Below are positions 34,616 through 43,347 of a DNA stretch of 54,833 bases, piece by piece; position 1 is the first letter of the stretch; each line of letters begins with the position of its first letter. The notes under the pieces are model-generated. The model searched no databases. It had not been told where the DNA came from and saw only the letters and a program-made list of their open reading frames with translations. Made by a program: the position numbers and the translations under genes. Origin of the DNA: Caballeronia sp. (GTDB lineage: Bacteria; Pseudomonadota; Gammaproteobacteria; Burkholderiales; Burkholderiaceae); assembly GCF_028292365.1 (NCBI RefSeq), contig NZ_JAQGMM010000518.1, positions 1 to 54,833 of the forward strand, written 5' to 3'.

Positions 34616-35949
34616 TTTCACTGAATCAGACACATGATCCCGAGCGCCGTAGCTGGATCGAATCAGCCAACGCGCCCGGCAGCCACTTCCCGATCCAGAA
34701 TCTGCCCTTCGGCGCATTCACCCGCGACGGCGAAGCGCGCACGGGCGTGGCAATCGGCGAGCAGATTGTCGACCTGCGCGCATTGGCCGACGCACAACTC
34801 GTGGACGGCGATGCGCTGACTGCTTGCACGGCGGCATCAGGGAGCAGCACGCTCAACGATCTGATGGCGCTCGAACCGCGCTATCCGTCGGCGCTGCGCC
34901 ACGCACTGTCTGGCCTGCTAAGCCGCGATACACCACTGCTTGGCCGTCTGCGCGAGCTTGAAGAACTCATCCTGCCGCGCATGGCCGATGTCGAGATGCG
35001 GCTCGCATGCGATATCGGTGATTACACGGACTTCCTGACATCGCTGCATCACACAGAGCGGCATGGACGCTTCAAGGGTCTGGCCGAGCCCCTGCCAGCC
35101 GCGTTCAAGTGGCTGCCTATTGCATATCATGGCCGGGCTTCGTCAATTCGTGTGAGCGGCGGCAATGTGCGGCGCCCGCACGGCCAGTATCGCGACGCGG
35201 AGGGTCAAGTGCGTTTCGGTCCCGCGCCGGCGCTCGACTTCGAGCTGGAACTGGCAGCGCTCATCGGGCGCGGCAATGATCCCGAACAACCGATCGACAC
35301 CGGTCACGCTCTCGATCACGTGTTCGGCTACTGCCTGCTAAACGACTGGTCCGCGAAAAGCATTCAATGGTTCGAGCAGGTTTTGGGGCCCTTCCTTGGC
35401 AAGAGCTTTCATTCCAGCGTGTCGCCGTGGATCGTGACTGAGGAGGCGCTCGCGCCGTTTCGTATTGCGGCGCCGGCGCGCGCTGCCGGCGACCCCGCCG
35501 TGCTGCCGCATCTCGACAGCGCGGCGGACCGCCGCGCGGGCGGTATCGATATCGAACTGGAAGCGTATCTGAGCACTGCGCGCATGCGCTCAGCCGGTAC
35601 GCCGCCGGAACGCATCACGCAGACGCATCTGGGCAACCTGTACTGGACTTTCGCGCAAATGATCGCGCATCACACCAGCAACGGCTGCAACTTGCGCACC
35701 GGCGACCTGCTCGGCAGCGGCACCATTTCAGGCGAGTCAGCGGTGTCGCGGGCTTGCCTCACGGAGCTGACGAACGCAGGCAAGGACCCATTGCAACTGC
35801 CTGGCGGCGAGACCCGTATTGCCCTCGAAGACGGTGATGAAATCACGCTGACCGCGCGTGCCAGCCATCCGGGCGCCGTATCGATCGGATTCGGTGAATG
35901 TCGAGGCCGCATTGTCGCGGCGCACGCGCTGCATGCAGGCGAACAATGA
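34612..35949 (+). CDS. fahA: Fumarylacetoacetase (full-length FAH type)
   Basis: 445 residues from ATG 34612, coupled to the VOC gene by ATGA. It is the long FAH with an N-terminal SH3-like domain, not the short FAA-hydrolase form: SWIESANAPGSHFPIQNLPFGAF at the N-terminus, DYTDFLTSLHH with metal and catalytic Asp/His (about 140), YHGRASS (about 180), LDFELELAALIG (about 213), and THLGNLYWTFAQMIAHHTSNGCNLRTGDLLGSGTISG (about 340-375). Hydrolyses fumarylacetoacetate-like 3,5-diketo acids by C-C cleavage. No homogentisate dioxygenase or maleylacetoacetate isomerase lies near, so the true substrate may be a related acylpyruvate or diketo acid. Confidence 0.92.
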   Translation: MISLNQTHDPERRSWIESANAPGSHFPIQNLPFGAFTRDGEARTGVAIGEQIVDLRALADAQLVDGDALTACTAASGSSTLNDLMALEPRYPSALRHALSGLLSRDTPLLGRLRELEELILPRMADVEMRLACDIGDYTDFLTSLHHTERHGRFKGLAEPLPAAFKWLPIAYHGRASSIRVSGGNVRRPHGQYRDAEGQVRFGPAPALDFELELAALIGRGNDPEQPIDTGHALDHVFGYCLLNDWSAKSIQWFEQVLGPFLGKSFHSSVSPWIVTEEALAPFRIAAPARAAGDPAVLPHLDSAADRRAGGIDIELEAYLSTARMRSAGTPPERITQTHLGNLYWTFAQMIAHHTSNGCNLRTGDLLGSGTISGESAVSRACLTELTNAGKDPLQLPGGETRIALEDGDEITLTARASHPGAVSIGFGECRGRIVAAHALHAGEQ

Positions 35950-36731
35950 CACCACTCAACGGTTTTTTAAAAGTAGGCAACGGTCCGCGCAAAGTGCTCG
36001 CGATGAACGGCTGGTTCGGCAGTTCCGCCGACTGGGCGCCAATACTGCCAGCGCTCGACCTGGACGCATTCACTTACGTCTTCTTCGACTATCGCGGCTA
36101 CGGCCGTTCAATCGAGCGCAATGGCGACCACACATTCGCTGAAGCGGCAGCCGACGTAATCGCGCTGGCCGATCACCTGAACTGGCAGCGTTTCAGCCTG
36201 CTAGGCCATTCGATGGGCGGCATGGCGATGCAGAAAGTGCTGCTCGCCGCGCCTGGACGTATTGAGCGGATGGTGGGAATCGCGGCAGTGCCCGCATGCG
36301 GATCACGGATGGATGCAGCGCGGCTGGCTGCGTTCGAACGCGCGGTCAATGACGTTGCCGCGCGCGCGGCCATCATCGACTTTTCAACTGGCAAGCGTCT
36401 ATCACCGGCGTGGAGCGCACGCCTCGCGCAGGAATCGGCTCAGCTATCGCGGCCCGAGGCCTTCGCGGGTTATCTGCCGCAATGGGCCGCAAGCGACATG
36501 TCAGCGGACGTGGTGGGGCACCCCGTACCGGTAAAAGTGTTCATAGGAGAGCATGATCCGACGTTGACTCCTGAGTTGATGCGCAGCACGTGGCTTGCGT
36601 GGTATCGCAACGCGGAGATGGAAGTCCTGCGGAATGCGGCACACTATCCTGTGCACGAAGTACCGGTCGCCCTCGCAACGGCGCTGGAAAATTATTTGAA
36701 GCGGGCGCAAGACTGGACGGCGCATCAGTAG
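35946..36731 (+). CDS. Alpha/beta-fold hydrolase
   Basis: 261 residues from ATG 35946, again in ATGA overlap with the gene before. Core features: VLAMNGWFGSSADW (oxyanion region, Asn-Gly-Trp in place of His-Gly), FFDYRGYGRS, nucleophile elbow GHSMGG with Ser near residue 88, acid in FIGEHDPTLTP (about 203) and His in AAHYPVHEVP (about 236). Could be a C-C bond, ester or amide hydrolase acting on a ring-fission product. 29 bp before the molybdenum-hydroxylase FAD subunit. Confidence 0.88.
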   Translation: MTPLNGFLKVGNGPRKVLAMNGWFGSSADWAPILPALDLDAFTYVFFDYRGYGRSIERNGDHTFAEAAADVIALADHLNWQRFSLLGHSMGGMAMQKVLLAAPGRIERMVGIAAVPACGSRMDAARLAAFERAVNDVAARAAIIDFSTGKRLSPAWSARLAQESAQLSRPEAFAGYLPQWAASDMSADVVGHPVPVKVFIGEHDPTLTPELMRSTWLAWYRNAEMEVLRNAAHYPVHEVPVALATALENYLKRAQDWTAHQ

Positions 36732-36760
36732 TCCGGCGCCGCAATCCGCAGGAGACAAGC

Positions 36761-37579
36761 ATGTACGAGACTATCTATATCCGGCCGCAATCCCTGAGCG
36801 AGGCCACGGCGCTTCTTGGCGAGCACGAGGAAGCGCGGCCGTTGTCCGGCGGCATGACCCTGATTCCCACGCTGAAGCAACGCCTTGCGGCGCCAACGCA
36901 TCTGGTGGATCTCGTGCGGCTGCCGGAACTGCGCGGCGTGCAGACAGCGAATGGCGTGCTGCGCATTGGCGCAAGTACGACTCACGCATGCGTCGCTGCA
37001 TCGCCTGAGGTGAGCCAGGCGATCCCGGCGCTGGCGCAACTGGCGGGAATCATCGCCGACCCGCAAGTGCGCAATCGCGGCACGCTGGGCGGCTCCGTCG
37101 CGAATAACGATCCGGCAGCCGATTATCCGAGCGCTGTGCTCGCGCTCGGCGCGACCGTCGTGACATCGGCAAGACGGATTGCCGCCGATGATTTCTTTAT
37201 CGATACCTTCGATACCGCGCTCGAAGCGGGTGAGTTGATCACCGCCATCGAGTTCCCTGTTCCCGAGCGCGCGGCGTATGCGAAGTATCGGCATCCGGCG
37301 TCGGGCTATGCCGTGGTCGGCGTGTTCATCGCGCGCTTTCACACGGACATTCGCGTTGCTGTGACGGGCGCGGGAGCGTCGGTCTTCCGCTGGCGCGACG
37401 CGGAAAGCGCGCTTGCGACGGACTGCTCCGATGCAGCAATCGCTGCGCTCGAAGTCGATTCGTCGAACCTTCCCGACGATGCAAACGGTTCTGCCGCCTA
37501 TCGCGCGCACCTTATAAAAACCTACACCCGCCGCGCGCTTCAGGCGCTTTTGCAACCGCGCGACGGGCAGTCAAACTAA
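36761..37579 (+). CDS. Molybdenum hydroxylase, FAD-binding medium subunit (CoxM-type)
   Basis: 272 residues from ATG 36761 (GGAGACAAGC just upstream; the longer frame from 36590 overlaps the hydrolase and was rejected). Xanthine-oxidase-family FAD domain: RPLSGGMTLIPTLKQRL (about 27-43), RNRGTLGGSVANNDPAADYPSA (about 105-126), and the C-terminal YRHPASGYAVVGVF region. Passes electrons from the Fe-S subunit to an acceptor. Gene order M-G-S-L with a CoxG-like gene inside the set. Confidence 0.93.
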   Translation: MYETIYIRPQSLSEATALLGEHEEARPLSGGMTLIPTLKQRLAAPTHLVDLVRLPELRGVQTANGVLRIGASTTHACVAASPEVSQAIPALAQLAGIIADPQVRNRGTLGGSVANNDPAADYPSAVLALGATVVTSARRIAADDFFIDTFDTALEAGELITAIEFPVPERAAYAKYRHPASGYAVVGVFIARFHTDIRVAVTGAGASVFRWRDAESALATDCSDAAIAALEVDSSNLPDDANGSAAYRAHLIKTYTRRALQALLQPRDGQSN

Positions 37580-37592
37580 TCAGGAGACGAAC

Positions 37593-38045
37593 ATGGAATT
37601 TACCGGATCGCAGACTATTGCGGCGCCCCGCGAACTGGTGTGGAAAGGCTTGAACGACGCCGCTGTTTTACAGGCGTGCGTGCCCGGATGCGAAGCCTTC
37701 ACGCCCGTCAGCGAGGACGAATATGCGGCGGTCGTGGTGGCATCGGTCGGTCCCGTCAAAGCGCGCTTCAAGGGTACGCTGGTGCTGTCGGAACGAATCG
37801 AACTCGAGGGCTACAAGATCGTTGGCGGTGGCGAAGGCGGGATTGCCGGCTTCGGCAAGATGACTGCCACGGTCACGCTCGCGGACGCGGACGAAGGCAC
37901 CCTGCTCACCTATGTTGCCGACGCGCAAGTCGGCGGCAAGCTCGCCCAGATCGGTTCCAGGCTCGTGACATCAGTCGCCAACAAGCTGGCCGCCGAGTTC
38001 TTCAAACGGTTCAATGCCAACATAAGTGAAGCCGTCGTCAAGTAA
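37593..38045 (+). CDS. CoxG-like SRPBCC protein
   Basis: 150 residues: FTGSQTIAAPRELVWKGLNDAAVLQACVPGCEAF (the CoxG/DUF1857-type start), ARFKGTLVLSERIELEGYKI, and VGGKLAQIGSRLVTSVANKLAAEFF (C-terminal helix). SRPBCC hydrophobic-pocket fold. CoxG partners of CO dehydrogenase help membrane attachment or quinone delivery; a similar service to this hydroxylase is inferred. Start has AGGAGA eight bases upstream; 13 bp after the FAD subunit. Confidence 0.9.
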   Translation: MEFTGSQTIAAPRELVWKGLNDAAVLQACVPGCEAFTPVSEDEYAAVVVASVGPVKARFKGTLVLSERIELEGYKIVGGGEGGIAGFGKMTATVTLADADEGTLLTYVADAQVGGKLAQIGSRLVTSVANKLAAEFFKRFNANISEAVVK

Positions 38046-38126
38046 CGCTTTGCGGTGCATAAGCTGGTGCGTAAGTTGGTGTACCAAGTCAGCTCACCGC
38101 GTTCGTTCAAGGAACACAAACACATC

Positions 38127-38630
38127 ATGATTGAAGTTCAATTGCAGGTGAACGGCGCCGACGTTCAATACACGGTACCGGACCAAACCTTGCTCGTAGA
38201 ATTTCTACGCCAGAATTGCCGGCTGACCGGCACGCACGTTGGCTGTGACACGAGCCAGTGCGGCGCGTGCACGGTCAATCTCGATGGCGTTGCGGTGAAG
38301 TCCTGCACCATCCTCGCGGCTCAGGCGAGCGGCGGCAGCGTGATAACGGTCGAGGGTCTCGCCGCGCCGGAAGGCAAGACATTGCATCCTGTGCAGGACG
38401 CGTTCGTGCAGTGTCACGGGTTGCAATGCGGCTTCTGCACACCCGGCATGATCATGGCAGTCGACTTCTACCTTCGAAAGCCGCCTTCGCTCAGCGAAGC
38501 CAGTATTTGCCATGCCCTGGAAGGCAATATCTGCCGCTGTACAGGCTATGTGAACATCATCGAATCGGTACGGCACGCAGCGCGGGAAATGTATCCGGAA
38601 CTGGACTCGGCGGGGAGCGACAAGTCATGA
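38127..38630 (+). CDS. Molybdenum hydroxylase, [2Fe-2S] small subunit (CoxS-type)
   Basis: 167 residues from ATG 38127; the frame continues upstream to 38055 without support. First cluster: [18 protein letters not shown] (about 35-60); second: [12 protein letters not shown] and [11 protein letters not shown] (about 105-150), the usual plant-ferredoxin plus helical pair of [2Fe-2S] domains. Transfers electrons from the molybdenum centre to FAD. Its stop overlaps the large-subunit ATG (38627-38630). Confidence 0.95.
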   Translation: MIEVQLQVNGADVQYTVPDQTLLVEFLRQNCRLTGTHVGCDTSQCGACTVNLDGVAVKSCTILAAQASGGSVITVEGLAAPEGKTLHPVQDAFVQCHGLQCGFCTPGMIMAVDFYLRKPPSLSEASICHALEGNICRCTGYVNIIESVRHAAREMYPELDSAGSDKS

Positions 38631-40978
38631 TCGGCAAACCCATTCCACGCGTGGAGGACAGGCGATTCGTCACGGGCCAAGGTAACTACACCGACGATAT
38701 CAACGTCGACGGCCAGGCACATGCCGCGTTCCTGCGCTCGCCGCATGCCCATGCACACTTGCGCTCGATCGACATCAAGGCGGCCGCCGAAGCGCCCGGC
38801 GTTCTTGCCGTGCTGCTCGGTCAGGATTATCTGGACGCGGGCTTTAGAGGCGTCGATCACATCCCCAACCCGGCCGATGCCGTGATCTCGTCGCAGCCAG
38901 CCTTCCTTACGTCCACCACGGGCGCGGTCTTCAACCAGCGCCACATCCCGCTGCCGATCGACAAGGTGCGCTATGTGGGTGAAGCGATCGCGATGGTCAT
39001 CGCCGAGACGCCGCTTCAGGCACGCAACGCGACCGAGCTGATCGACGTGGATTACGACGTGATCGACGCAGTCGTGCACGCCGCCGATGCCATGCAACCG
39101 CAAGCGCCACAGCTTTGGGACGGAGCGCCGGGAAACCTGTGCTTGCAGACCCAGATCGGCGATCGTGAAGCTGCGCAAAAAATTATCGCTGAAGCATTTC
39201 TCGTCGTGCGGCGAGAATTTCATAACAGCCGCCTCGTCAACTGCCAGATGGAACCGCGCAGTGCTATCGGCTGCTACGACGCAACAGCCGGAACGTACAC
39301 GCTGATCTCTGGCAGCCAGGGCGCGGTGCGCCAGAAACTGTGCATTGCGGCCGCGCTCAACGTGCCGCCCGCAAGCTTGCGCGTAGTGTGTCCGGACACC
39401 GGCGGCGGTTTCGGACCGCGCTCCTTTGTCTACGTCGAGCAGATTGCGGTGGTCTGGGCGGCGCGTCACGTCGCGCGTCCAGTCAAATGGACAAGCGATC
39501 GCAGCGAAGCGTTTCTGTCCGACTATCAGGGGCGCGACCAGATCATTCGTTCCGCGATCGGCTTCTCGAAGGAAGGACGCATTCTCGCCATTGATAACGA
39601 ATGGATTGGCAACGTCGGCGCCCACACCGTTTCCTATGTGCCGATGTCCAACGGCACGCGCATCATGACAACGGTCTACGATGTGCCCGTGGCCGCTGTC
39701 CATGTCAGCGCCGTCCTGACCAATACGGTGCCCACGGCGCCGTATCGCGGGGCTGGCCGGCCGGAGGCCACGCATGTGATCGAGCGCATGCTTGACCTGG
39801 CAGCGCTTGAGCTAGGCATCGAACGCGCCGAGCTGCGCCGGCGCAATCTTGTTACGCGCGACAAGCTGCCGTATCGGAGTCCGATGGGCCTCACCTACGA
39901 CAGCGGCGATTTCGTCAGGAACATGGAACGCGCGCTCGAACTCGCTGACTGGATCGGTTTTCCGGCACGACGCGACCTGTCCAGCGCGAGTGGGCGCTTA
40001 CGGGGAATCGGCATGGCGAATTACATCGAGTCACCCGTGGGCGCGCCGCGTGAGCGCATAGAGATGACCGTCTTGCCGGAAGGCATTGTCGATCTCGTGT
40101 CGGGCACGCAATCCACCGGACAAGGTCACGAAACCACCTTCGCACAGGTAGTCGCGCAATACCTCGGCGTACCCATGTCGGCCGTACGACTGCGCACTGG
40201 CGACACGGCATTCGTGAGCATTGGCGGCGGCAGTCATTCGGACCGGACCATGCGGCTGGGCGGCATGCTGCTCGTCGATACCTCCACGCAAATCATCGCT
40301 CATGGCAAGCGCATCGCGGCTGCGCTCTTCCATACGACGCCGGAATGCATCGACTTCGCCGAGGGTAAATTCAGCCACTCCGCTTCAGGCCAGCAAGTGA
40401 GTCTCTTCGATCTCGCCGGCCACGTGGCGTCCGACGGCATGCCCGACAATCCGTCGATGAAAAAGCTCTTTGCTGAAGCCGAGTTCAACGGACGTGTACC
40501 CGCGCATCCAACCGGCGCGGCGATCTGCGAACTGGAGGTGGACCCGGACACCGGCATTGTCACGTTGCTCAACTACACGTCGGTCGACGATGTTGGCCAG
40601 CCGATCAATCCGCTGATCGTCGAAGGCCAGGTGCATGGCGGACTAGCACAAGGCATTGGCCAGGCTTTGTCTGAAGGCTGCTATCTCGATCGCGACAGTG
40701 GTCAGGTGCTCACCGGTTCATACATGGACTACGGCATGCCGCGCGCCGGCAGTGTCCCGCCGCTGCGCGTCGAGCTCACCGAAGACCCGACGAGCGGTAA
40801 TCCTCTACGGGTCAAAGGTGGCGGCGAGAGCGGCATCACGCCCGCCACGGCGACCATCTTCAACGCGCTCGCCGATGCCCTGAGGCCATTCGGCAACGAC
40901 GAACTCGCCATGCCCGCCACGCCTGTCGTCGTGTGGGAATTCATTCATCGCAAGCAAGGAAGCGCTCATGTCATCTGA
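38627..40978 (+). CDS. Molybdenum hydroxylase, large Mo-cofactor subunit (form II CoxL-like)
   Basis: 783 residues from ATG 38627 (ATGA overlap); the longer frame from 38258 lies over the small-subunit gene and was rejected. Mo-cofactor features: GSQGAVRQK, TGGGFGPRSF (about 258), active-site loop PYRGAGRPEAT (about 371-381) and the catalytic Glu in KGGGESGITPATATI (about 729-743). True CO dehydrogenase has AYRCSFR with its Cys-bound copper; this loop has Gly-Ala-Gly, so CO oxidation is excluded and hydroxylation of a (hetero)aromatic ring by water is the expected chemistry. Overlaps the following crotonase-fold gene by 11 bases. Confidence 0.94.
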   Translation: MIGKPIPRVEDRRFVTGQGNYTDDINVDGQAHAAFLRSPHAHAHLRSIDIKAAAEAPGVLAVLLGQDYLDAGFRGVDHIPNPADAVISSQPAFLTSTTGAVFNQRHIPLPIDKVRYVGEAIAMVIAETPLQARNATELIDVDYDVIDAVVHAADAMQPQAPQLWDGAPGNLCLQTQIGDREAAQKIIAEAFLVVRREFHNSRLVNCQMEPRSAIGCYDATAGTYTLISGSQGAVRQKLCIAAALNVPPASLRVVCPDTGGGFGPRSFVYVEQIAVVWAARHVARPVKWTSDRSEAFLSDYQGRDQIIRSAIGFSKEGRILAIDNEWIGNVGAHTVSYVPMSNGTRIMTTVYDVPVAAVHVSAVLTNTVPTAPYRGAGRPEATHVIERMLDLAALELGIERAELRRRNLVTRDKLPYRSPMGLTYDSGDFVRNMERALELADWIGFPARRDLSSASGRLRGIGMANYIESPVGAPRERIEMTVLPEGIVDLVSGTQSTGQGHETTFAQVVAQYLGVPMSAVRLRTGDTAFVSIGGGSHSDRTMRLGGMLLVDTSTQIIAHGKRIAAALFHTTPECIDFAEGKFSHSASGQQVSLFDLAGHVASDGMPDNPSMKKLFAEAEFNGRVPAHPTGAAICELEVDPDTGIVTLLNYTSVDDVGQPINPLIVEGQVHGGLAQGIGQALSEGCYLDRDSGQVLTGSYMDYGMPRAGSVPPLRVELTEDPTSGNPLRVKGGGESGITPATATIFNALADALRPFGNDELAMPATPVVVWEFIHRKQGSAHVI

Positions 40979-41693
40979 ACTCGTTTCAATCCAGCGCCAT
41001 GGCGACGTGCTCGACGTCGTGCTCGATCGTCCCGACAATGGCAACCGGCTCAACGCCGCCATGAGCACGGCGATCATAGACGCCATCAGCCATCTCGACG
41101 ACGCGGTGAAGCTTGTGCGCATCCGCAGCAGCAGCGCCGATTTCTGCACCGGCCGCGAGTCGCCGATGCCCGCTGCCGACTCCAGACCCTCCGCCGAGAC
41201 GCTGCGGCGGATCGTGGCCGCGCCGCCGCTCGAACTCTACGACGCACTCAAGGCAGTGCGCGTGCCGGTGTTGGCCATCGTGCGCGGCCGGGCGATTGGC
41301 GTAGGCTGCGCGCTGGCGGGCGTGTGCGATCTCACGCTGAGCGCCGACAATGCGATTTACCAGATTCCCGAAATGGAACGCGACATTCCGCCGACGCTGG
41401 TCATGTCCGCCCTGATTGGCCGCGTGCCGTTGAAAACGGTCGCGCACATGGTGCTTAGCCGCGCCTCGCTGAGCGCAACGCAAGCGCTGCAGGCGGGGTT
41501 GATCAGCCACGTGGTGGCGTCGGCCGATCTGGATGCCGAAGCCGACGCGCTTACCGCGACCCTTCTGACGTGCAGCGCCGTGACACTGCGTGCCGTGAAG
41601 CAATTCCTGCATCTGGCGCCGGAAATGCCAGCCGCGAGCGCTAGCGGTTTTGCAGCCCACTTGGCCGCCACGGCTTTATCGGCACGTTTCTGA
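40968..41693 (+). CDS. Crotonase-fold protein (enoyl-CoA hydratase/isomerase family)
   Basis: 241 residues, AAGGA eight bases before the ATG. N-terminal VLDVVLDRPDNGNRLNAAM, oxyanion-hole phrase FCTGRES (about 63), a second GRAIGVGCALAGVCDLTLS (about 104-122) and YQIPEMERDIPP (about 129). In standard enoyl-CoA hydratase the first catalytic Glu sits in the GGGCEL position; here it is Ala (GCALAG), while the second Glu (PEM) is kept. Such proteins often act as isomerases, hydrolases or ring-opening enzymes instead of hydratases. Acts on a CoA thioester, although no intact ligase is in the cluster. Confidence 0.87.
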   Translation: MSSELVSIQRHGDVLDVVLDRPDNGNRLNAAMSTAIIDAISHLDDAVKLVRIRSSSADFCTGRESPMPAADSRPSAETLRRIVAAPPLELYDALKAVRVPVLAIVRGRAIGVGCALAGVCDLTLSADNAIYQIPEMERDIPPTLVMSALIGRVPLKTVAHMVLSRASLSATQALQAGLISHVVASADLDAEADALTATLLTCSAVTLRAVKQFLHLAPEMPAASASGFAAHLAATALSARF

Positions 41694-41736
41694 ATGACCC
41701 GTCACGTACTCGACATTGAACTAAAGGACTACGACA

Positions 41737-43302
41737 TTGAAATCCAGCGCTGAGATTCCACACACCGCAACCGGCGCGAACCTGCCCGATCTGGAACAGT
41801 TCGGACTACGCCGCTTTCTTGAATCGCTCGATGGCGATGAACTCGAGCGTCACGACAACCGGGTCGAACTAGCCGACATAGCAGCGCTCATGGAGGGCAA
41901 CGCGCGCGCGGTGTGGATCAGGCAGCCATCGGGTGACAGCATCTCGCTCGCAGGCAATGTGACCGCGAGCCGATCGCGCCTCGCCAAGGCATTCGGCACC
42001 ACGCCTGACAAGTTGCTCGACGTCGTGCGCGAGCGTTTGCGCTCCAAGGGGCAACTCGTGGAAGTCAGCCGCGAGCAAGCGCCGGTTCAACAAGTCGTGC
42101 TCACCGGCGAAGAATGTGATTTCACCAAGCTGCCGGTTCACCTTCAACACGATCTCGATGGCGCACCGTATGTGTCCGCATCGATCGATTTTGTCGTTGA
42201 TCCGGAGTCCGGATGGACCAATGTCGGAGTGCGGCGCCTGATGCTGCGCGGCCGCCGAACCGCGGGGATCGATCTGGTCGCACCGTCGGACCTGCGCGCC
42301 ATTGCCATCGCGCACGCCAAACGCGGCGAACGCTTGCCGATTGCATTCGCCGTCGGCACGCATCCGATCGATCACGTGGGCGCCACCATGCGAATTCCCG
42401 CCGATGAACTGGAACTCGTTGCCGCGCTCCGGGGCGCGCCAATGGGCGTCGTCAAATGCGTGACCAACGACCTGCGTGTGCCCGCCGATGCCGAGTTCAT
42501 CCTCGAAGGCTATCTCGACGAACGCGGCCATTCAGAGCCTGAAGGTCCATACGGCGAATTTCTCGGCTACTACGGCGGCATCAAAACGAATCCGGTGTTT
42601 CACCTCACCGCTATTACGCATCGTCGCGACGCGATATTCCAGACCTGCACCATCGGTGGCCGCAGCATGGCACGCACGGACACCGCGCAGCTTGCGGCGT
42701 TGCGCACCGAAGTCACCGTCTGGCGCGCACTCGAGACCGCCGTGCGAGAAGTCAAGGCGGTCTATGCCGGACCCGCAACCGGCGGCATGTTCAACGTGCG
42801 CGTCGCCATGCAGCAACGTGTGCCGGGCGAGGCACGAAACGCGATCGCCGCGGTGTTCGCGTCGCTAGCAAACGTGAAGCACGTGTTCGTCGTGGATCCG
42901 GATATCGATATTTTCTCTGACGAACAAATGGACTGGGCGCTCGCTACGCGTTTCCAGGCGGACCGTGATCTGGTGTTGCAAACCGGCCTGCGGGCCATGC
43001 CGCTCGATCCTTCGCTCAACGGCGCCACGCAGACCGCGAAAGCCGGCTTCGATCTGACCTTACCGTTGCTCAAGCCCGGCACCCAACGTTCGCTTGAACA
43101 CCGCGTGCCGACGCCGCCGGCCTACGCCGGCGCGCAGTTCGAAACACTGGAGGCCGCGCTCGAAGATGGACCCAAGCGCTTCGTCGATTTAATGTCCGCA
43201 ACCGGCACACGGGATGGCCGCGAAATCGTCCGCTGGCTAGAAGATGTTGCAGCGAAGCGTCCGCTCAATCGCGATGAAGAAGGGCGTTACGGGTTCGCGT
43301 GA
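41737..43302 (+). CDS. UbiD-family prFMN-dependent decarboxylase
   Basis: 521 residues beginning at a TTG with AGGA eight bases upstream; the next in-frame ATG is too far inside. UbiD marks: GWTNVGVRRLML (Arg of the catalytic Arg-Glu-Glu set), DELELVAALRGAPMGVVKC, and PEGPYGEFLGYYGG (about 267-280) with the two glutamates spaced five apart; a C-terminal prFMN-domain region with GFDLTLPLLKPG. Reversibly (de)carboxylates aromatic, heteroaromatic or alpha,beta-unsaturated acids and needs the prFMN made by UbiX, encoded at the other end of the cluster. Substrate class not resolved; vanillate, protocatechuate, furan or pyrrole carboxylates are family examples. Confidence 0.92.
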   Translation: MKSSAEIPHTATGANLPDLEQFGLRRFLESLDGDELERHDNRVELADIAALMEGNARAVWIRQPSGDSISLAGNVTASRSRLAKAFGTTPDKLLDVVRERLRSKGQLVEVSREQAPVQQVVLTGEECDFTKLPVHLQHDLDGAPYVSASIDFVVDPESGWTNVGVRRLMLRGRRTAGIDLVAPSDLRAIAIAHAKRGERLPIAFAVGTHPIDHVGATMRIPADELELVAALRGAPMGVVKCVTNDLRVPADAEFILEGYLDERGHSEPEGPYGEFLGYYGGIKTNPVFHLTAITHRRDAIFQTCTIGGRSMARTDTAQLAALRTEVTVWRALETAVREVKAVYAGPATGGMFNVRVAMQQRVPGEARNAIAAVFASLANVKHVFVVDPDIDIFSDEQMDWALATRFQADRDLVLQTGLRAMPLDPSLNGATQTAKAGFDLTLPLLKPGTQRSLEHRVPTPPAYAGAQFETLEAALEDGPKRFVDLMSATGTRDGREIVRWLEDVAAKRPLNRDEEGRYGFA

Positions 43303-43347
43303 AGTTCACATGAAGGCAGTGCACCTGTAAGGAGGTGATGCCCAAGG

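Noticed and set aside
34612..35949. Homogentisate pathway marker
   Set aside because: No homogentisate dioxygenase or maleylacetoacetate isomerase near; the gene is kept as fumarylacetoacetase family without assuming tyrosine degradation.
38627..40978. Carbon monoxide dehydrogenase
   Set aside because: The active-site loop is PYRGAGR, lacking the Cys-containing AYRCSFR needed for the CuMo centre.
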